64,000 nt of DNA from Prorocentrum cordatum (lineage: Eukaryota; Sar; Dinophyceae; Prorocentrales; Prorocentraceae), in NCBI GenBank assembly GCA_963575745.1, contig CAUYUJ010019927.1, positions 31,001 to 95,000 of the forward strand, written 5' to 3'. Of this stretch, positions 53,355-64,000 are shown in pieces. Under the pieces are notes generated by a model. It did no database searches. It worked only from the letters and a program-made list of their open reading frames with translations, and was not told the DNA's origin. The position numbers were made by a program, and so were the translations under genes. Numbering within the stretch: position 1 is the first letter of the stretch; each line of letters starts with the position of its first letter.

Positions 53355-53581
53355 TGACTTTCCCCAACCATCCTGTGATGTTGGGTCCTCGTTTTGAAGA
53401 GACGGTGCCCCGCGTCTCCTCTCCTTCCTTCCTTCCTCCTCCTCCGCCTCCTCCCCCCTCCCTCCTCCCTCCTCCCACTATCACAGCTGTCCTGTGCCCG
53501 AGCTTTTGGGCATTGCACACACCAACTTCAGGACAGCTTTGTGTGTGCGAGCCAGTTTTTTGGCTTCGGAATCTCTCTCGC

Positions 53582-54826
53582 ATGGCCAAGAATGCTTGGC
53601 ATCTTCGCAGCAATGGTGGCGGGGCGTGGCCGACCCAGGCACCCTGGCGCGCAGGGTCGGCGGCCAGGGCTGGGCCTCCGTCGGGCCAGTGGGGCACCCA
53701 GCCCGACTGCGGTGGCCAATGGAGCTGGTCACCCCCCCGTCAGGACACGGGGTCGTGGTCGGGTCGCCGCTGGCGTTGCGAGGCATGCGGATGCAAGAAG
53801 AACCTCGAGGGCTGGATCGCTTGCAAGCACTGCGGTGAGATGCGTGCAGGACCCCCCAGTCTCGTCGGGCAGGGCTGGCCGAAGTCGGGAACCCACTGGC
53901 CTGCCCTCAAGCCTGCGCCTGTTCCTGCTCTTGGGGGCCCTGGCGGTGCTGGCGGGCATCCAGCTGGCTCTCCCTCGGCCCAGCTGTCCGAGACCGAGCT
54001 GCGGACGCTCATCGGCTTGTGCGAGAAGTCTGGCGACGGCGAGGCGGCCACCCGTCACAAGACGGCGCTCGACAAGCTGCTCCGCATCTCCACTCCTGCC
54101 CCCGTCCAGCAGCGTGCAGCCAAGGCCCACAGCAGTGTGCAGTACTGGGAGCGGAAGCTGTCCACGGAGCTCGATAAGCTCACCAAGCTGGAGAAGCAGG
54201 TGGAGGAGCAGAAGGTTTCGACGGCGGCGGCTCAGCAGTCCTTGCAGGCTGCTGACGACAACTACAAGGACCTGGTCCGCGAGCTGGCTGGGAACGTGGT
54301 CGATCCCACCCCCGCTGAACCTCTCGGGCGTACCAAGGTGGATGTGTCTGAGCTCATGCAGGGCTCGTGCAACGTGCTGGATATGGTCTCGTTGGACTCG
54401 ATCTTCCTCTTCGACGAGGGCGAGTACGAGGTCTCCGACGAGGACAAGGAGCAGATGGCAGCTCGGCGTGCAGCGCTCAACGAGCAGTTCCGCGAGGCGT
54501 GCAACTCCCTCTTCAAGGGGGCGCTGGAGAAGGCTCAGTCTGCTCGTGATGAGCAAGCAAAGCATGTTCAGCGTCTTGGCAAGAAGAGGAAGGGCGAGGA
54601 CGGCGCGGCCGTCTCTGGTGGCGGTGCAGGGCCAGGCCAGGCAACTGTGGCGAACGGCGCTGGGTCGGGCCCCGACGGCCGCGCTGCTGCCAGCACTGCG
54701 GCGGGCCCGCCCGATGGCGAGGCGGCCAAGCAGCCTGGTGAAGCTGGGGATGCACCTCCTGACGTTCGTGCACGTGCTGAAGCAGCCCTGGGCCCCGCAA
54801 AGTGCCATTTGCCCCCTCCCGCGTGA
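53582..54826 (+). CDS. LINE ORF1, RanBP2-type zinc finger and coiled coil (414 aa)
   Basis: The frame is open from 53354, but the likely start is ATG 53582 (MAKNAWHLRSNGGGAWP), because upstream is the J repeat and a CCT tract. Residues about 63-83 hold WRCEACGCKKNLEGWIACKHC, a W-x-C-x2-C-x4-N-x6-C-x2-C pattern as in RanBP2/NZF zinc fingers. A coiled coil follows (YWERKLSTELDKLTKLEKQV), then an acidic segment (FLFDEGEYEVSDEDKEQM) and a Gly/Ala/Pro-rich tail. It probably binds the element RNA or acts in RNP assembly. It ends at TGA 54824, just before ORF2 in another frame. Confidence 0.75.
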   Translation: MAKNAWHLRSNGGGAWPTQAPWRAGSAARAGPPSGQWGTQPDCGGQWSWSPPRQDTGSWSGRRWRCEACGCKKNLEGWIACKHCGEMRAGPPSLVGQGWPKSGTHWPALKPAPVPALGGPGGAGGHPAGSPSAQLSETELRTLIGLCEKSGDGEAATRHKTALDKLLRISTPAPVQQRAAKAHSSVQYWERKLSTELDKLTKLEKQVEEQKVSTAAAQQSLQAADDNYKDLVRELAGNVVDPTPAEPLGRTKVDVSELMQGSCNVLDMVSLDSIFLFDEGEYEVSDEDKEQMAARRAALNEQFREACNSLFKGALEKAQSARDEQAKHVQRLGKKRKGEDGAAVSGGGAGPGQATVANGAGSGPDGRAAASTAAGPPDGEAAKQPGEAGDAPPDVRARAEAALGPAKCHLPPPA

Positions 54827-54829
54827 CTC

Positions 54830-57800
54830 CGCTGTGAGCGCGGGCAGGGGGGCCCATCACTACATCTCTTCCCAACCTCCATTCTGTGAAGTCTTTAATC
54901 GAGCTGAGCTTGAGGATCGCCTTGCTCAGTCCATTCGCTCTCTTGATAAATATATAGCTGCGCTGTTGTGTTCCGCCAACAGTACCCGAGGCGTCTGTAA
55001 ACAGGGGGACTTTTGCAAAAAGCGAGCTGGTGTTCAGCCCAATCTTGCGTTTTCCCCTGTCGGCCCGCAGGCTCCTCCCCCCTCAGGTTCGATTTCTCTG
55101 CCTGAAAGTTTTGAAGTTTTTAAGGCCCCCCCAGCCCCTGGGGGGGATGCCATAAACCTGAAGATAGTCACATGCAATTGCACGGCCTGGAGTTCTGCTA
55201 AGGATTGGCTCTTGCAGACGGCGGCGCACGTGGTGTTGCTCCAGGAGCACCACTTGCTCGTGCACCAGATCCCAGACGCTCAGCGCTGGGCCCTTAATCA
55301 CGGTTGGAAATCGATCTTCGGGAGTGCTAAGGCCTCGTCAGACTTAGGCACTTCAGGAGGGGTGGCTATTCTAGCTCGGTCAGGTTTGGGCCTCCATTGG
55401 CCCCCAGGGGGTTATGTGGTGGAAGACTATCGTGCCGTTGCTGGGGTTGTTCATGCTGGGGACCTTCCTCCCATCCTGTGCATCTCCTGCTACTTGTCGT
55501 GCTGCGAGGGCTTGTCCGACAGGAACTTGGCCCTGCTGTCGAGGATCGGTACGATTGCCAGTAGCAGCCTCAACAGTTTTGTGATCGGAGGCGATTTCAA
55601 TATGGAGCCTTCGTTGCTAGACGACTCCAACTTCGTTCAGCGATTAGATGGCCAGGTGATCACGGCCGGTTTGTCCACTTGTCTTAGCTCAGCTGGTGGG
55701 AAGGTCTATGATTTTTTCGTGGTCTCTGGGGGCTTATCGAAAGGTGTCAAGGGTACGTGGGTCGACAGGTATGATCCGACGTCCCCTCACTCGCCTGCGG
55801 GGGTCGATTTCCATGCCAGGTTAGCCGATCTTCGAGTCTTACAGTTCAGAAAGCCTCCTCCTTTGCCTGTTGAAGTTCCTGTCGGGCCTGGACCTGCTCC
55901 TCAGGACTGGGATGCCACGCTGGTTTTAGCTAACGGAGTACTTGACTGTGCCCGTCGGGGGTCTCTGGACGCTCACTATGGGCTCACCGACTTGTATAAG
56001 CGATGGGCCAACCGATCAGCTCCAGGTTAAGCTCCCTAAAACTGGGTGTCGAGGTGAGATCCCCAAGGTCTGGTGGGTTCCTGTCTTGGGGCGTGACCAG
56101 CGTCCCGCTCGGCATCCTGAACTATGTGTGTGTAGATGGCTCTCGCAGAGTTTCAGGGATTGGACTACTTCTTGGAGGACCTTGCAGGGTAACTGTTCGG
56201 GCGTGATCCCTATCGAGAGTGCCAAGAAGGTTCTGGAGTCCCCCTCGCCGTTCATTCAGAAGCATATGGGGTCTGGCGCTATCTTTGAGGCTCATCGTAG
56301 AGTTTTGGGTTTCATTGGGCAGGACGAGGTCACCTTGGAGGCCATAGGTAGCGTGTCCATCGAGTTAGCCGACTTGCTGGACTCGACCGCCAAGGCGGCT
56401 CGAGCTGCTGGAGAGCGGTCGTGGAAGGAGTGGCTTCTAAGGGACATTGACCAGGGTGGTGGCCGCAACGCCCATGCCTGGACGCGTCCTGTAGAGGCTT
56501 GGGTTCCCTCCACGACCCTCAGCGCGGCGGGCCAGGTGGTTTCTGATCCTCGTTCCCTTCTGCGCGCTGAAGGGGAACGCTTCCAGAAGCTATGGCTGGC
56601 CGAAACCGATTTGTTCGATTTGATGGATCCCAAGCCTTATCAACCCTTGGAACATCTCCCTCTGGTGTCACCTGATTGCTTGAGGGAGAAGAGCAGGGGG
56701 TACGCCAAGCGGTCAGCTGTGTCTGTTGATGGCTTTCACCTTCGGCATTACGCGCTGCTGTGTGACAAGGCTCTGCAAGTTGTCTCGTTGCTTTTCGCCA
56801 TCATGGAGACGATGGCCGTCTTGCCTGAGCAGTTGCGTTTGGTCATGCTGGCTATGCTGGCCAAGCCGCTGGGCGGCCTCCGCCCCATAGGCATCTTCAC
56901 CTCGCCCTACAGACCCCGGGGGAAGTGCAGGAGGAGGGAGGCGTTGATGTGGGAGGAGGCTAACCAGCATGCGATGTTTGCAGCCTATGGTTTCAAGTCG
57001 GCCTCGGATGTCGTCTGGCGGCAGACTGCCAAGAGTGAAGCGGCTGTCCAGCAAGGCAAGTGCTCGGCGTCCCTCCTCTGGGACATGTATAAGTTCTATG
57101 AAACCATGGACCTAGAGGACCTCGCGACAAGATGTGACGAGTCGGGTTTCCCGCAGGTGGTTTCCAGGCTTTGTGTTACGGCCTATCGGGCCCCCAGGTA
57201 CATAAACATCAGTGGGTTCATCCAGGGGCCGTTCCTGGCGATCCGTGGCGTCATTGCGGGATGCAGCATTGCTACTAGTTTTGTCAGGGTCTATTACATA
57301 AAAGCCTTTGTGAATGTCCAGCTGCATCCGTCGTCCAGCCTGGATCTTTTCATCGATGACCTGGGTCTGTCTGCTCAGGGTTGCTTTCAAGAAGTTCATT
57401 CGGCCATCACCGTCGGGGCTGTGGGCTTGTTCAAGGCTGTGGAGGCCGATATCAAGTGCCAGGTCGCTCCTGACAAGGCGAGCCTCGTATGCAGTCAGCG
57501 GCGTCTGGGGGAAAAACTTCTGGCCTTCTTGGGTGTCTGGGCCGGCCCTGGGGGGACCTCTTCGGCTGTCAACCTGGGGACAGACGATACCGCTGGGCTG
57601 CCTAGGAGGGTCAAGGGCCGCTGTAGGAAAGCGAAGCAGCGCCGCTCCACCTTCGACAAGCGTGTCAGCAGGATCAGCAAACAACGTCAGGTCCTGGGCC
57701 GTTCCGCTAAGAAGATTTTCACCAGTGGGGCATTGGCGGGGATCAATTTCGGCTGCGAGATCCACGGGGTCAGCGACGCCGAGCTTGCCCACATCCGCCG

Positions 57801-59697
57801 CCAAGCAGGCAAGTGTCTTAGGCCGTCTTGTGGCGGCCGCAGCCTCTCTTCTGCTTTGGTTTGTGAGGACGACCCCACTTACTACGGGATGGTCGCACCT
57901 ATCGTTCGGTGGGGAAAGGAGTTATGGGCGGCCCAGTATCATCAATACTTGGGGGGTATGTCTCATAAGGAGCTCCGTAGGTGCTGGTCGTCAGTGTTCG
58001 AGGGTAAGCTGCAGCCCAAGACGTGGCGATCTGTCGCTGGCCCGATCTCTGCCCTCTTCTTGTCTGTCAAGCGCATCGGTTGGTCCATGCCCAACTACGC
58101 CACTCTCGCCATGCACGACGGCACATTAGTCTCTCTCACCTTTGTCAGCCCTTGAAGGACATCCTCAGGCGGGCAGTGGTGAGGGGTCTTGAAATGCATG
58201 TGGGAAGTAGCTTGGATGTTGGGTGGGATCGGGCTTGTTTCGACATTTGCAAGAGCCAGATGCGATCGAAGAAATGTACTGCACTGGAGAAGGGTTCGAT
58301 CAGGAACCTTTGCTGCGGTGGGGCCTGGACTGCCGACAGAGCCGCAGAGGTGGGCTACCAGCTCTGCGACGAGCAGTTGCTCTGCCCTCTATGTCGTGCT
58401 CAGCCAGACTCTGTGCACCACAGACTTTACGAGTGCCCCGCAGTGTCCGAGACTCGCAGCGAGCTTATCCCTCCAGAGATCCTAGAAGTTGCCCTGGGTC
58501 CGTTGTCTGATGGGGATCGCATCCTTTTCGATCGGGGGATCTTCGAGCATCCCGAATCGTTCTGGCCAAAGGCCCTTAGCTCGGGGGGTGGGGCCATTTT
58601 GCCAGCTGCTGAGGAAGAGGACTTCTCGGAGGCGCTCGCTAATGGGGACTTGCAGGGCAGTATCTATGTTGACGGGAGTTGTTTCTGGCATCCCATCTCA
58701 GAACTTTCAAGGGCGGGCTGGGGGGTTTGCATGGTCTCCCCCCAGGGCTCCCTCTTGTGCGCCCTGCATGGTCCTGTGCACCACCCGATCAGCCAGACAG
58801 CACCAGCTGGGGAGTATTGTTCCCTTGCCATGGCTGCTCTCCACATTGTAGCCAATTCTGAAGTTTTTTTCTGACTGCCTTGCGGTAGTTAATCATTTCC
58901 GCCTGCCCCCTAGTGAACGATTGTCGTACAGGAGGCGCTATGCTGGCCAGTTTCTGTATATCAATAATGCCCCTTTCGTCCAGTCTGTGGTGAAAGTGAA
59001 AGCCCACCAGGATGTGGATGAGAGCGGCATATCTGATGCTGAGAGAATCCGTAGAGTAGGTAACGATTTTGCCGACAAAGCTGCGCAGCGCGGCGCCCGC
59101 TCTCACCCCCAGCCGTCGCCCGAGGAAGAAGAGCGAGTGAACCGCGCCGTCAAAATCAGTAAAGTCGTTTGCCGTCTCGCTGCCAAGTTGCTGCCGCTGT
59201 GGCCACGCTTGAATCTCGAGGACGCTCCGCTGGTCACCCCTTGTCGCACCACCTGTGGTCCCGTGGAGCCCTCGGTCCCGCATCAGTGGCAGTGGCAACA
59301 CTCTGTGTGGAGATGCATTGTGTGCAAGGTAGGTTCTCGTTCTTGCGCCATGCCGCCTGGCGGATCGTGCATCGGCAAAGCCAGCGCTGATCTGGACATC
59401 GCTGATTCTCTTTTTCATAGCGTTGTGGTCCTGCCGTGAACGGATGGTGCCGATTTCTATTTCTGCCCCAAATGCGGGGGCTATATGCACCAAGCGGTTT
59501 TTGTCAAGACTGCTTTGTCCAAGGAGTGCCCCAACGAGCTGCGCGGCCACGGCCGCACTAATTTTAACAAAGTCATGCGAGGTCGCCACCCAAGGAAGAA
59601 CTTGGGAGTAGGCCGACCTGAAGAATTGCCCGCAGGGGCGATTCCCCACTCCGCCCTCGTGCCTCCCTCCTCCTCATCGCCCGTCCCCAACTTTTGA
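54830..59697 (+). pseudogene. LINE ORF2: endonuclease, RT, zinc region, RNase H
   Basis: Frame 1 (to 56030): APE endonuclease with KIVTCNCTAW, VVLLQEHHL, GGDFNMEPSLL, KVYDFFVVSGG and GVDFHARL. Frame 2 (about 56020-58125): RT with LAKPLGGLRPIGIF, LLWDMYKFYETMDLEDL (motif A), GVIAGCSIATSFVRVYYIK (motif B), DLFIDDLGL (motif C, FIDD). Frame 3 (58125-58863): LCPLCRAQPDSVHHRLYECP (zinc region) and IYVDGSCFW plus AGEYCSLAMAAL of RNase H. After a slip in a T run at 58863: SDCLAVVNHF and GNDFADKAA, then a TGA at 59437 and a final CPKCGGYMHQ block. RT and RNase H catalytic residues are intact; only frame breaks inactivate it. It nicks target DNA and copies RNA in place. Confidence 0.8.
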
Positions 59698-60092
59698 TTC
59701 GGATGGTATCGAAATCCACGGTCTCAGAGCGCCTTCCCGCGAAGGGTCGTACCGTTTTTGTGTTTCGTCCCGACCCCTGCAGACCAGGGGTCGGTGATCC
59801 GCCCGGCTGACGAGTCAGTGCAGCAGGCTGTGAATTCTTTTCCCTCGGCTCCCTCCAACGAGAGTGGGGCGAGGGGCCGCCGCTGTTTCCACGGCACTGC
59901 GGGACTGGCAGCCGTCTCGGCGTGAGTCCCCCCGCAGTTGCCGTGACGTCAGCGGTGGGGCAGGGCTGGTGGCGAAAGTGGCAGGTGGCGCCACCCAGCC
60001 CTGCCCCCTCCTCTGGGGGGAGGCGCCGTCCCCCCAGAGAGTATGGCTTGGCAGTTGTGGATGTCAAAAAAAATCCTCCCACTATCACGGCT

Positions 60093-61480
60093 CACCCCTC
60101 ACGCGTTTCGTGGGCCCATAGGGAGCTCCACCGAAGGCCCCAGTGGCTGCGTTCGCATGGCGGCGCCGCACCCATTTCGGCACACCCCTCACACGCTTCG
60201 TGGCCCCACAGGGAGCTCCACCGAAGGCCCCAGTGGCTGCGTTCGCATGGCGGCGCCGCACCCAATTTGGCACACCCCTCACACGCTTCGTGGCCCCATA
60301 GGGAGCTCCACCGAAAGCCCCAGCGGCTGCGTTCGCATGGCGGCGCCGCATCCAATTTGGCACACCCCTCACACGTTTCGTGGCCCCGTAGGGAGCTCCA
60401 CCGAAGGCCCCAGCGGCTGCGTTCGCATGGCGGCGCCGCACCCAATTTGGCACACCCCTCACACGTTTCGTGGCCCCATAGGGAGCTCCACCGAAGGCCC
60501 CAGTGGCTGCGTTCGCATGGCGGCGCCGCACCCAATTTGGCACACCCCTCACACGTTTCGTGGCCCCATAGGGAGCTCCACCGAAGGCCCCAGTTGCTGC
60601 GTTCGCATGGCGGCGCCGCACCCAATTTGGCACACCCCCACACGTTTCGTGGCCCCATAGGGAGCTCCAACGAAGGCCCCAGTGGCTGCGTTCGCATGGC
60701 GGCGCCGCACCCATTTCGGTGCACCCCTCACACGCTTCGTGGCCCCATAGGGAGCTCCACCGAAGGCCCCAGTGGTTGCGTTCGCATGGCGGCGGCGCAT
60801 CCAATTTGGCACACCCCTCACACGCTTCGTGGCCCCGTAGGGAGCTCCACCGAAGGCCCCAGCGGCTGCGTTCGCATGGCGGCGCCGCACTTTGGCAGGT
60901 CCTTGGCTTTCGCACGGCGGCTGGCGCTTCGTGGCAGGGAGCTCCACCGAAGGCCCCAGTGGCTGCGTTCGCATGGCGGCGCCGCACCCAATTTGGCACA
61001 CCCCTCACACGTTTCGTGGCCCCATAGGGAGCTCCACCGAAGGCCCCAGTGGCTGCGTTCGCATGGCGGCGCCGCACCCAATTTGGCACACCCCTCACAC
61101 GTTTCGTGGCCCCATAGGGAGCTCCACCGAAGGCCCCAGTGGCTGCGTTCGCATGGCGGCGCCGCACCCAATTTGGCACACCCCTCACACGTTTCGTGGC
61201 CCCATAGGGAGCTCCACCGAAGGCCCCAGTGGCTGCGTTCGCATGGCGGCGCCGCACCCACTTTGGCACACCCCTCACACGCTTCGTGGCCCCATAGGGA
61301 GCTCCACCGAAGGCCCCAGCTGCGTTGGCATGGCGGCGCCGCACCCATTTCGGTGCACCCCTCACACGTTTCGTGGCCCCATAGGGAGCTCCACCGAAGG
61401 CCCCAGTGCTACCGCCCTCATACGTCCCGTACGCCCAGGACAACGTTTCGTGGCACGCCTTTCGTGGCCCCATAAGGAGC
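60093..61480. repeat. 90-base satellite G, long array
   Basis: About 15 units of exactly or nearly 90 bases: GGGAGCTCCACCGAAGGCCC, CAGTGGCTGCGTTCGCATGG, CGGCGCCGCACCCAATTTGG, CACACCCCTCACACGTTTCG, TGGCCCCATA. The 30-codon period keeps long frames open on both strands (59922-61475 +, 61770-60085 -); these are not genes. One unit (60880-60950) is interrupted by 30 bases of other sequence. Confidence 0.93.
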
Positions 61481-62125
61481 CCCAGCGAAAGCGGCACCCA
61501 CAAAGCGCTATTCACAATTGCATATGGTCGGGTCCTTCGCCAAGATAATTGTTTCAAGGTTTTTGGCCTTCTCGCTTTTTCTGGGTTCCGACGCTCCAAG
61601 GCCGTCCAAGAGTCTCCCAAAACCGCTCCAAGACGGCCGAAGGGGCCCCCAAGACCGCCCCAAGACGGCCCAAGAGACCCCCAAAATCGTCCCAAGACGG
61701 CCCAGGAGAGCCCCAAGATGGCCCAGGAGCCGCCCAAGACGGTTCCAGGAGTGCCCCGACAGGGCTTCAAGACTGCCTAAGCGAGCCCAGCGGTCCCCAA
61801 GAGGGCCCCGCGAGGCCCCAAGAGGCCCCAAAGAGGCCCCCAAGAGCCTCCCCAAAGGCCCCCAGAGGCCCCCAAGATGCCCAAAAATGACCCTGAGCGC
61901 GCCCCAAGACGCCTCCAGGAGAGCCCCATAAGCCTCCGAGAGGCCCCAAAGAGGCCCACTGGAGGCCCTCAGGAGGTCGCCCCATCATGTTCCCGGAAGA
62001 CCCAAGAAGGCCCACGACGGCCCAAACGGGTCGTCCTGTGAGGCTCACGGAACCCCCCCAAGACGGCCCAAGAGGCCCCAAAGCCGGCCCAGGAGGCCCC
62101 CAAGACGGCCTCAGGAAGGCCCAAG
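61481..62125. repeat. Repeat L and CCAAGACGGCCC repeat
   Basis: L at 61505-61550 (GCATATGGTCGGGTCCTTCGC, CAAGATAATTGTTTC) matches 52235-52275. 61570-62125 is the 11-12 base CCAAGACGGCCC / CCAAGAGGCCCC family. No gene. Confidence 0.75.
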
Positions 62126-62458
62126 AGGGCCTCGTTCGAAATCATGTTCCCGGAAGCCTCTCCGTGAACATGATTTCCGGGTTTTTAGGACGCCCAAGAG
62201 GGCCCCAGGACGGCCCCAAAAGGGCCCTAAAAGGACCTTCAAAAAGGCCCGGATGGCCACAGTTCGTTGATTTGCATGAGATGTTGTTGGATTTCTTCCG
62301 CGAAGAGGAGACGGAGAGGGCGAACGAGGAGGAGGAGGAGGAGGAGGAGGAGGAAGAGGAGAAGGAGGAGGAGGCAGGGAGGAGGAGTGGAGGGGAGGGG
62401 GGGGGAGAGAGGAGGAGGCTCGAGTCGACGATCGGCGACAACGACCGGCGACGGTGAT

Positions 62459-62527
<69 letters not shown>

Positions 62528-62945
62528 TCGACGACGGTCGACGACCGACGACGACGACGACGATCGACGACGATGACAACAGTCAACGCCGCCGATCGAC
62601 GATCGACGGCGACGACGACGGCCACGCCGACGGCGGCGACGCTGCCCGCGTGACAGCCCAAGAGGCACACAAGACAGCCTCAGCGAGGCCCAAGAGGGCC
62701 CCAAGACGTCCAAGAGCGCCTCAAGAGGGCCCGAGATGGCTTGAAGATGGCCGAAGAGGGCCCCAAGAGGGCCTTCAAGAGGCAGAACTTTACCCATTCC
62801 TCCTGTAAAACGTACAATTTCAGCATACTCGCTTGCTTAGTCCTCAGAGTGGCCCCCGAGGAGCCCCAAGACAGCCCAAGACGGCCCAAAAGGCCCCAAA
62901 GCCGGCCCAGGAGGCTCCCAAGACGGCCTTAGGGAGGCCCAAGAG
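62126..62945. repeat. Higher-order repeat K, unit 1 (about 820 bases)
   Basis: Order: GCCTCGTTCGAAATCATGTT hairpin, CCAAGAGGGCCC repeat, GTTCGTTGATTTGC...GAGATGTTGTTGGATTTCTTCC, AGG tract (62325-62415), (ACG)n (62460-62530), CCAAGAGGC repeat, ACGTACAATTTCAGCATACTCG, CCAAGACGGCCC repeat. Unit 2 starts at 62946 with the same order. Confidence 0.8.
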
Positions 62946-63316
62946 GGCCTCGTTCGAAATCATGTTCCCAGAAGCTTCTCCGGGAACATTTCCGGGTTCC
63001 CAGGACGCCCAAGAAGGCCCCAGGACGGCCCCAAAAAGGCCTAAAATGACATTCAAAAATTCCCAGAGGGCCACAGTTCGCTGATTTTCGCGAAATGTTG
63101 TTGGATTTCTTCCGCGCGGAGGAGACGGAGAGGGCGAAGGAGGAAGAGGAGGAGGAGGAGGAGGAGGAGGAGGAGGAGGAGGGGGAGGGGGAGGAGGAAG
63201 AGGAAGAGGAGAAGGACGAGGCGGGGAGGAGGAGTGGAGGGGAGGAGGGGGGGAGAGAGGAGGAGGAGGCTCGAGGGCGATCGACGATCGAAGACGACGA
63301 CCGACGACGGTGATTC

Positions 63317-63360
<44 letters not shown>

Positions 63361-63800
63361 CACGACGACGACCGATGACGATCGACGACGATGACAACAG
63401 TCGACGCCGCCGATCGATGATCGACGGCGACGACGACGACGGCCACGCCGACGGCGGCGACGCTGTCCAACAGACTCAGCGAGGCCCAAGGGGGCCCCAA
63501 GACGTCCAAGAGCGCCTCAAGAGGGCCCGAGATGGTTTGAAGCTGGCCGAAGAGGGCCTTCAAGAGGCAAAAATCGGCCCATTCCCGTTGTACAACGTAC
63601 GTTTTCAGCATATTTGCTTGCTTGGTCCTCACAGTGCCCCAGACGCCCCCGAGCCCCAAGACAGCCCAAGAGAGACCCAAGAGGGCCCAAGACGGCCCAA
63701 AAGGGTCGTCCTGTGAGGCTCACGGAACCCCCAAGACGGCCCAAGAGGCCCCAAAGTTGGCCCAGGAGGCTCCCAACACGGCCTCAGGGAGGCCCAAGAG
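62946..63800. repeat. Higher-order repeat K, unit 2 (about 855 bases)
   Basis: Same sequence order as unit 1, with (ACG)n at 63318-63372 and AGG tract at 63135-63270. It lacks a few bases of the second hairpin arm (GGGAACATTTCC). Confidence 0.8.
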
Positions 63801-64000
63801 GGCCTCTTTCGAAATCATGTTCCCAGAAGCCTCTCCGGGAACATGATTTCCTGGTTCCCACGACGCCCAAGAGGGCCCTACTAAGACGGCCCCAAAAGGC
63901 CCTAAATGGACGTTCAAAAAGGCCCGGAGGGCCATAGTTCGTTGATTTGCGCGAGATGTTGTTGGAGTTCTTCCGCGCGGAGGAGACGGAGAGGGCGAAC
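63801..64000. repeat. Higher-order repeat K, unit 3 (cut by window end)
   Basis: It starts with the hairpin GAAATCATGTTCCC / GGGAACATGATTTC (63810-63848) and runs to GAGACGGAGAGGGCGAAC at the window end, the point where the AGG tract begins in the other units. Confidence 0.8.

Larger units (their letters stand above)
53470..60092 (+). mobile_element. Nearly complete LINE with target-site duplication
   Basis: TCCTCCCACTATCACRGCT lies at 53470-53488 and again at 60074-60092 (18 of 19 bases equal). The body is 53489-60073 (6585 bp) and ends in eight A. It encodes ORF1 and an ORF2 with endonuclease, RT, zinc region and RNase H on +. The left flank (J, CCT tract) and right flank (satellite G, then L) adjoin without an element at 51652-52275. 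ORF2 carries three frame changes and one stop, so this copy is recently dead. Confidence 0.85.

Noticed and set aside
53545-53572. Possible spliced-leader relic upstream of LINE ORF1 (GAGCCAGTTTTTTGGCTTCGG)
   Set aside because: It needs a two-base insertion and the 3' end CAAG is not matched; too weak compared with the three accepted sites.
59800-59840. CTGACGAG in the LINE 3' region, hammerhead ribozyme-like
   Set aside because: The required GAAA core and closing stems I/II/III cannot be found around it.
59922-61770. Long open frames (517 aa on +, 561 aa on -) over 60.1-61.5 kb
   Set aside because: They follow the 90-base satellite, whose period is a multiple of three, and are open on both strands with no other coding sign.

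Overview
The window looks like nuclear DNA of a dinoflagellate, and almost all of it is repeats and mobile elements. Evidence: (1) three degenerate copies of the dinoflagellate spliced leader lie just upstream of reading frames on the - strand; (2) one gene has a GA-AG intron next to a GT-AG intron, a splice-site freedom known in dinoflagellates; (3) the non-LTR and tyrosine-recombinase retroelements resemble dinoflagellate types as I recall them; (4) the DNA is GC-rich and full of microsatellites. I see no tRNA, rRNA, CRISPR array or bacterial operon.

Layout. 1-7.5 kb: two remnants of decayed LINEs on + (coiled-coil ORF1 and endonuclease at 66-2036; zinc/RNase H end at 5990-7452) around a broken unknown gene on - (2736-5910). 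7.5-20.2 kb: satellites, microsatellites and dispersed repeats, including three head-to-tail units with 10-bp terminal inverted repeats (12.5-16.05 kb). 20,249-27,142: one complete but frame-broken DIRS/PAT-like retrotransposon on -, with split direct repeats A1-ORFs-B1A2-B2; its insertion site can be read by comparison with another repeat copy. About 27.4-42.1 kb: a 14.6-kb block with all genes on -, holding a 2079-residue Helitron-like Rep/Pif1-helicase gene (two introns) and three other genes. This block carries an oriented tetramer, ATAC on + (GTAT on the sense strand), about once per 52 nt in exons. 42.1-44.3 kb: two copies of a 0.9-kb repeat. 44.3-53.4 kb: satellites (a 32-bp BamHI-rich one, a 90-bp one) and duplicated dispersed repeats. 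53,489-60,073: a nearly complete LINE (ORF1 with RanBP2-type zinc finger; ORF2 with endonuclease, RT, zinc region, RNase H) with a 19-bp target-site duplication and short A tail. 60.1-64 kb: a 90-bp satellite and an 820-855-bp higher-order repeat.

How it fits together. Three large insertions (DIRS, Helitron-like block, LINE) each interrupt a repeat family whose uninterrupted relative is also in this window, so insertion points can be inferred internally. The Helitron-like block is the most interesting part: spliced-leader relics, introns flanked by short direct repeats, an intron-derived tandem array, a MITE, and a strongly strand-biased, evenly spread motif that ignores codon phase. Positions and counts were made by eye and should be recomputed.
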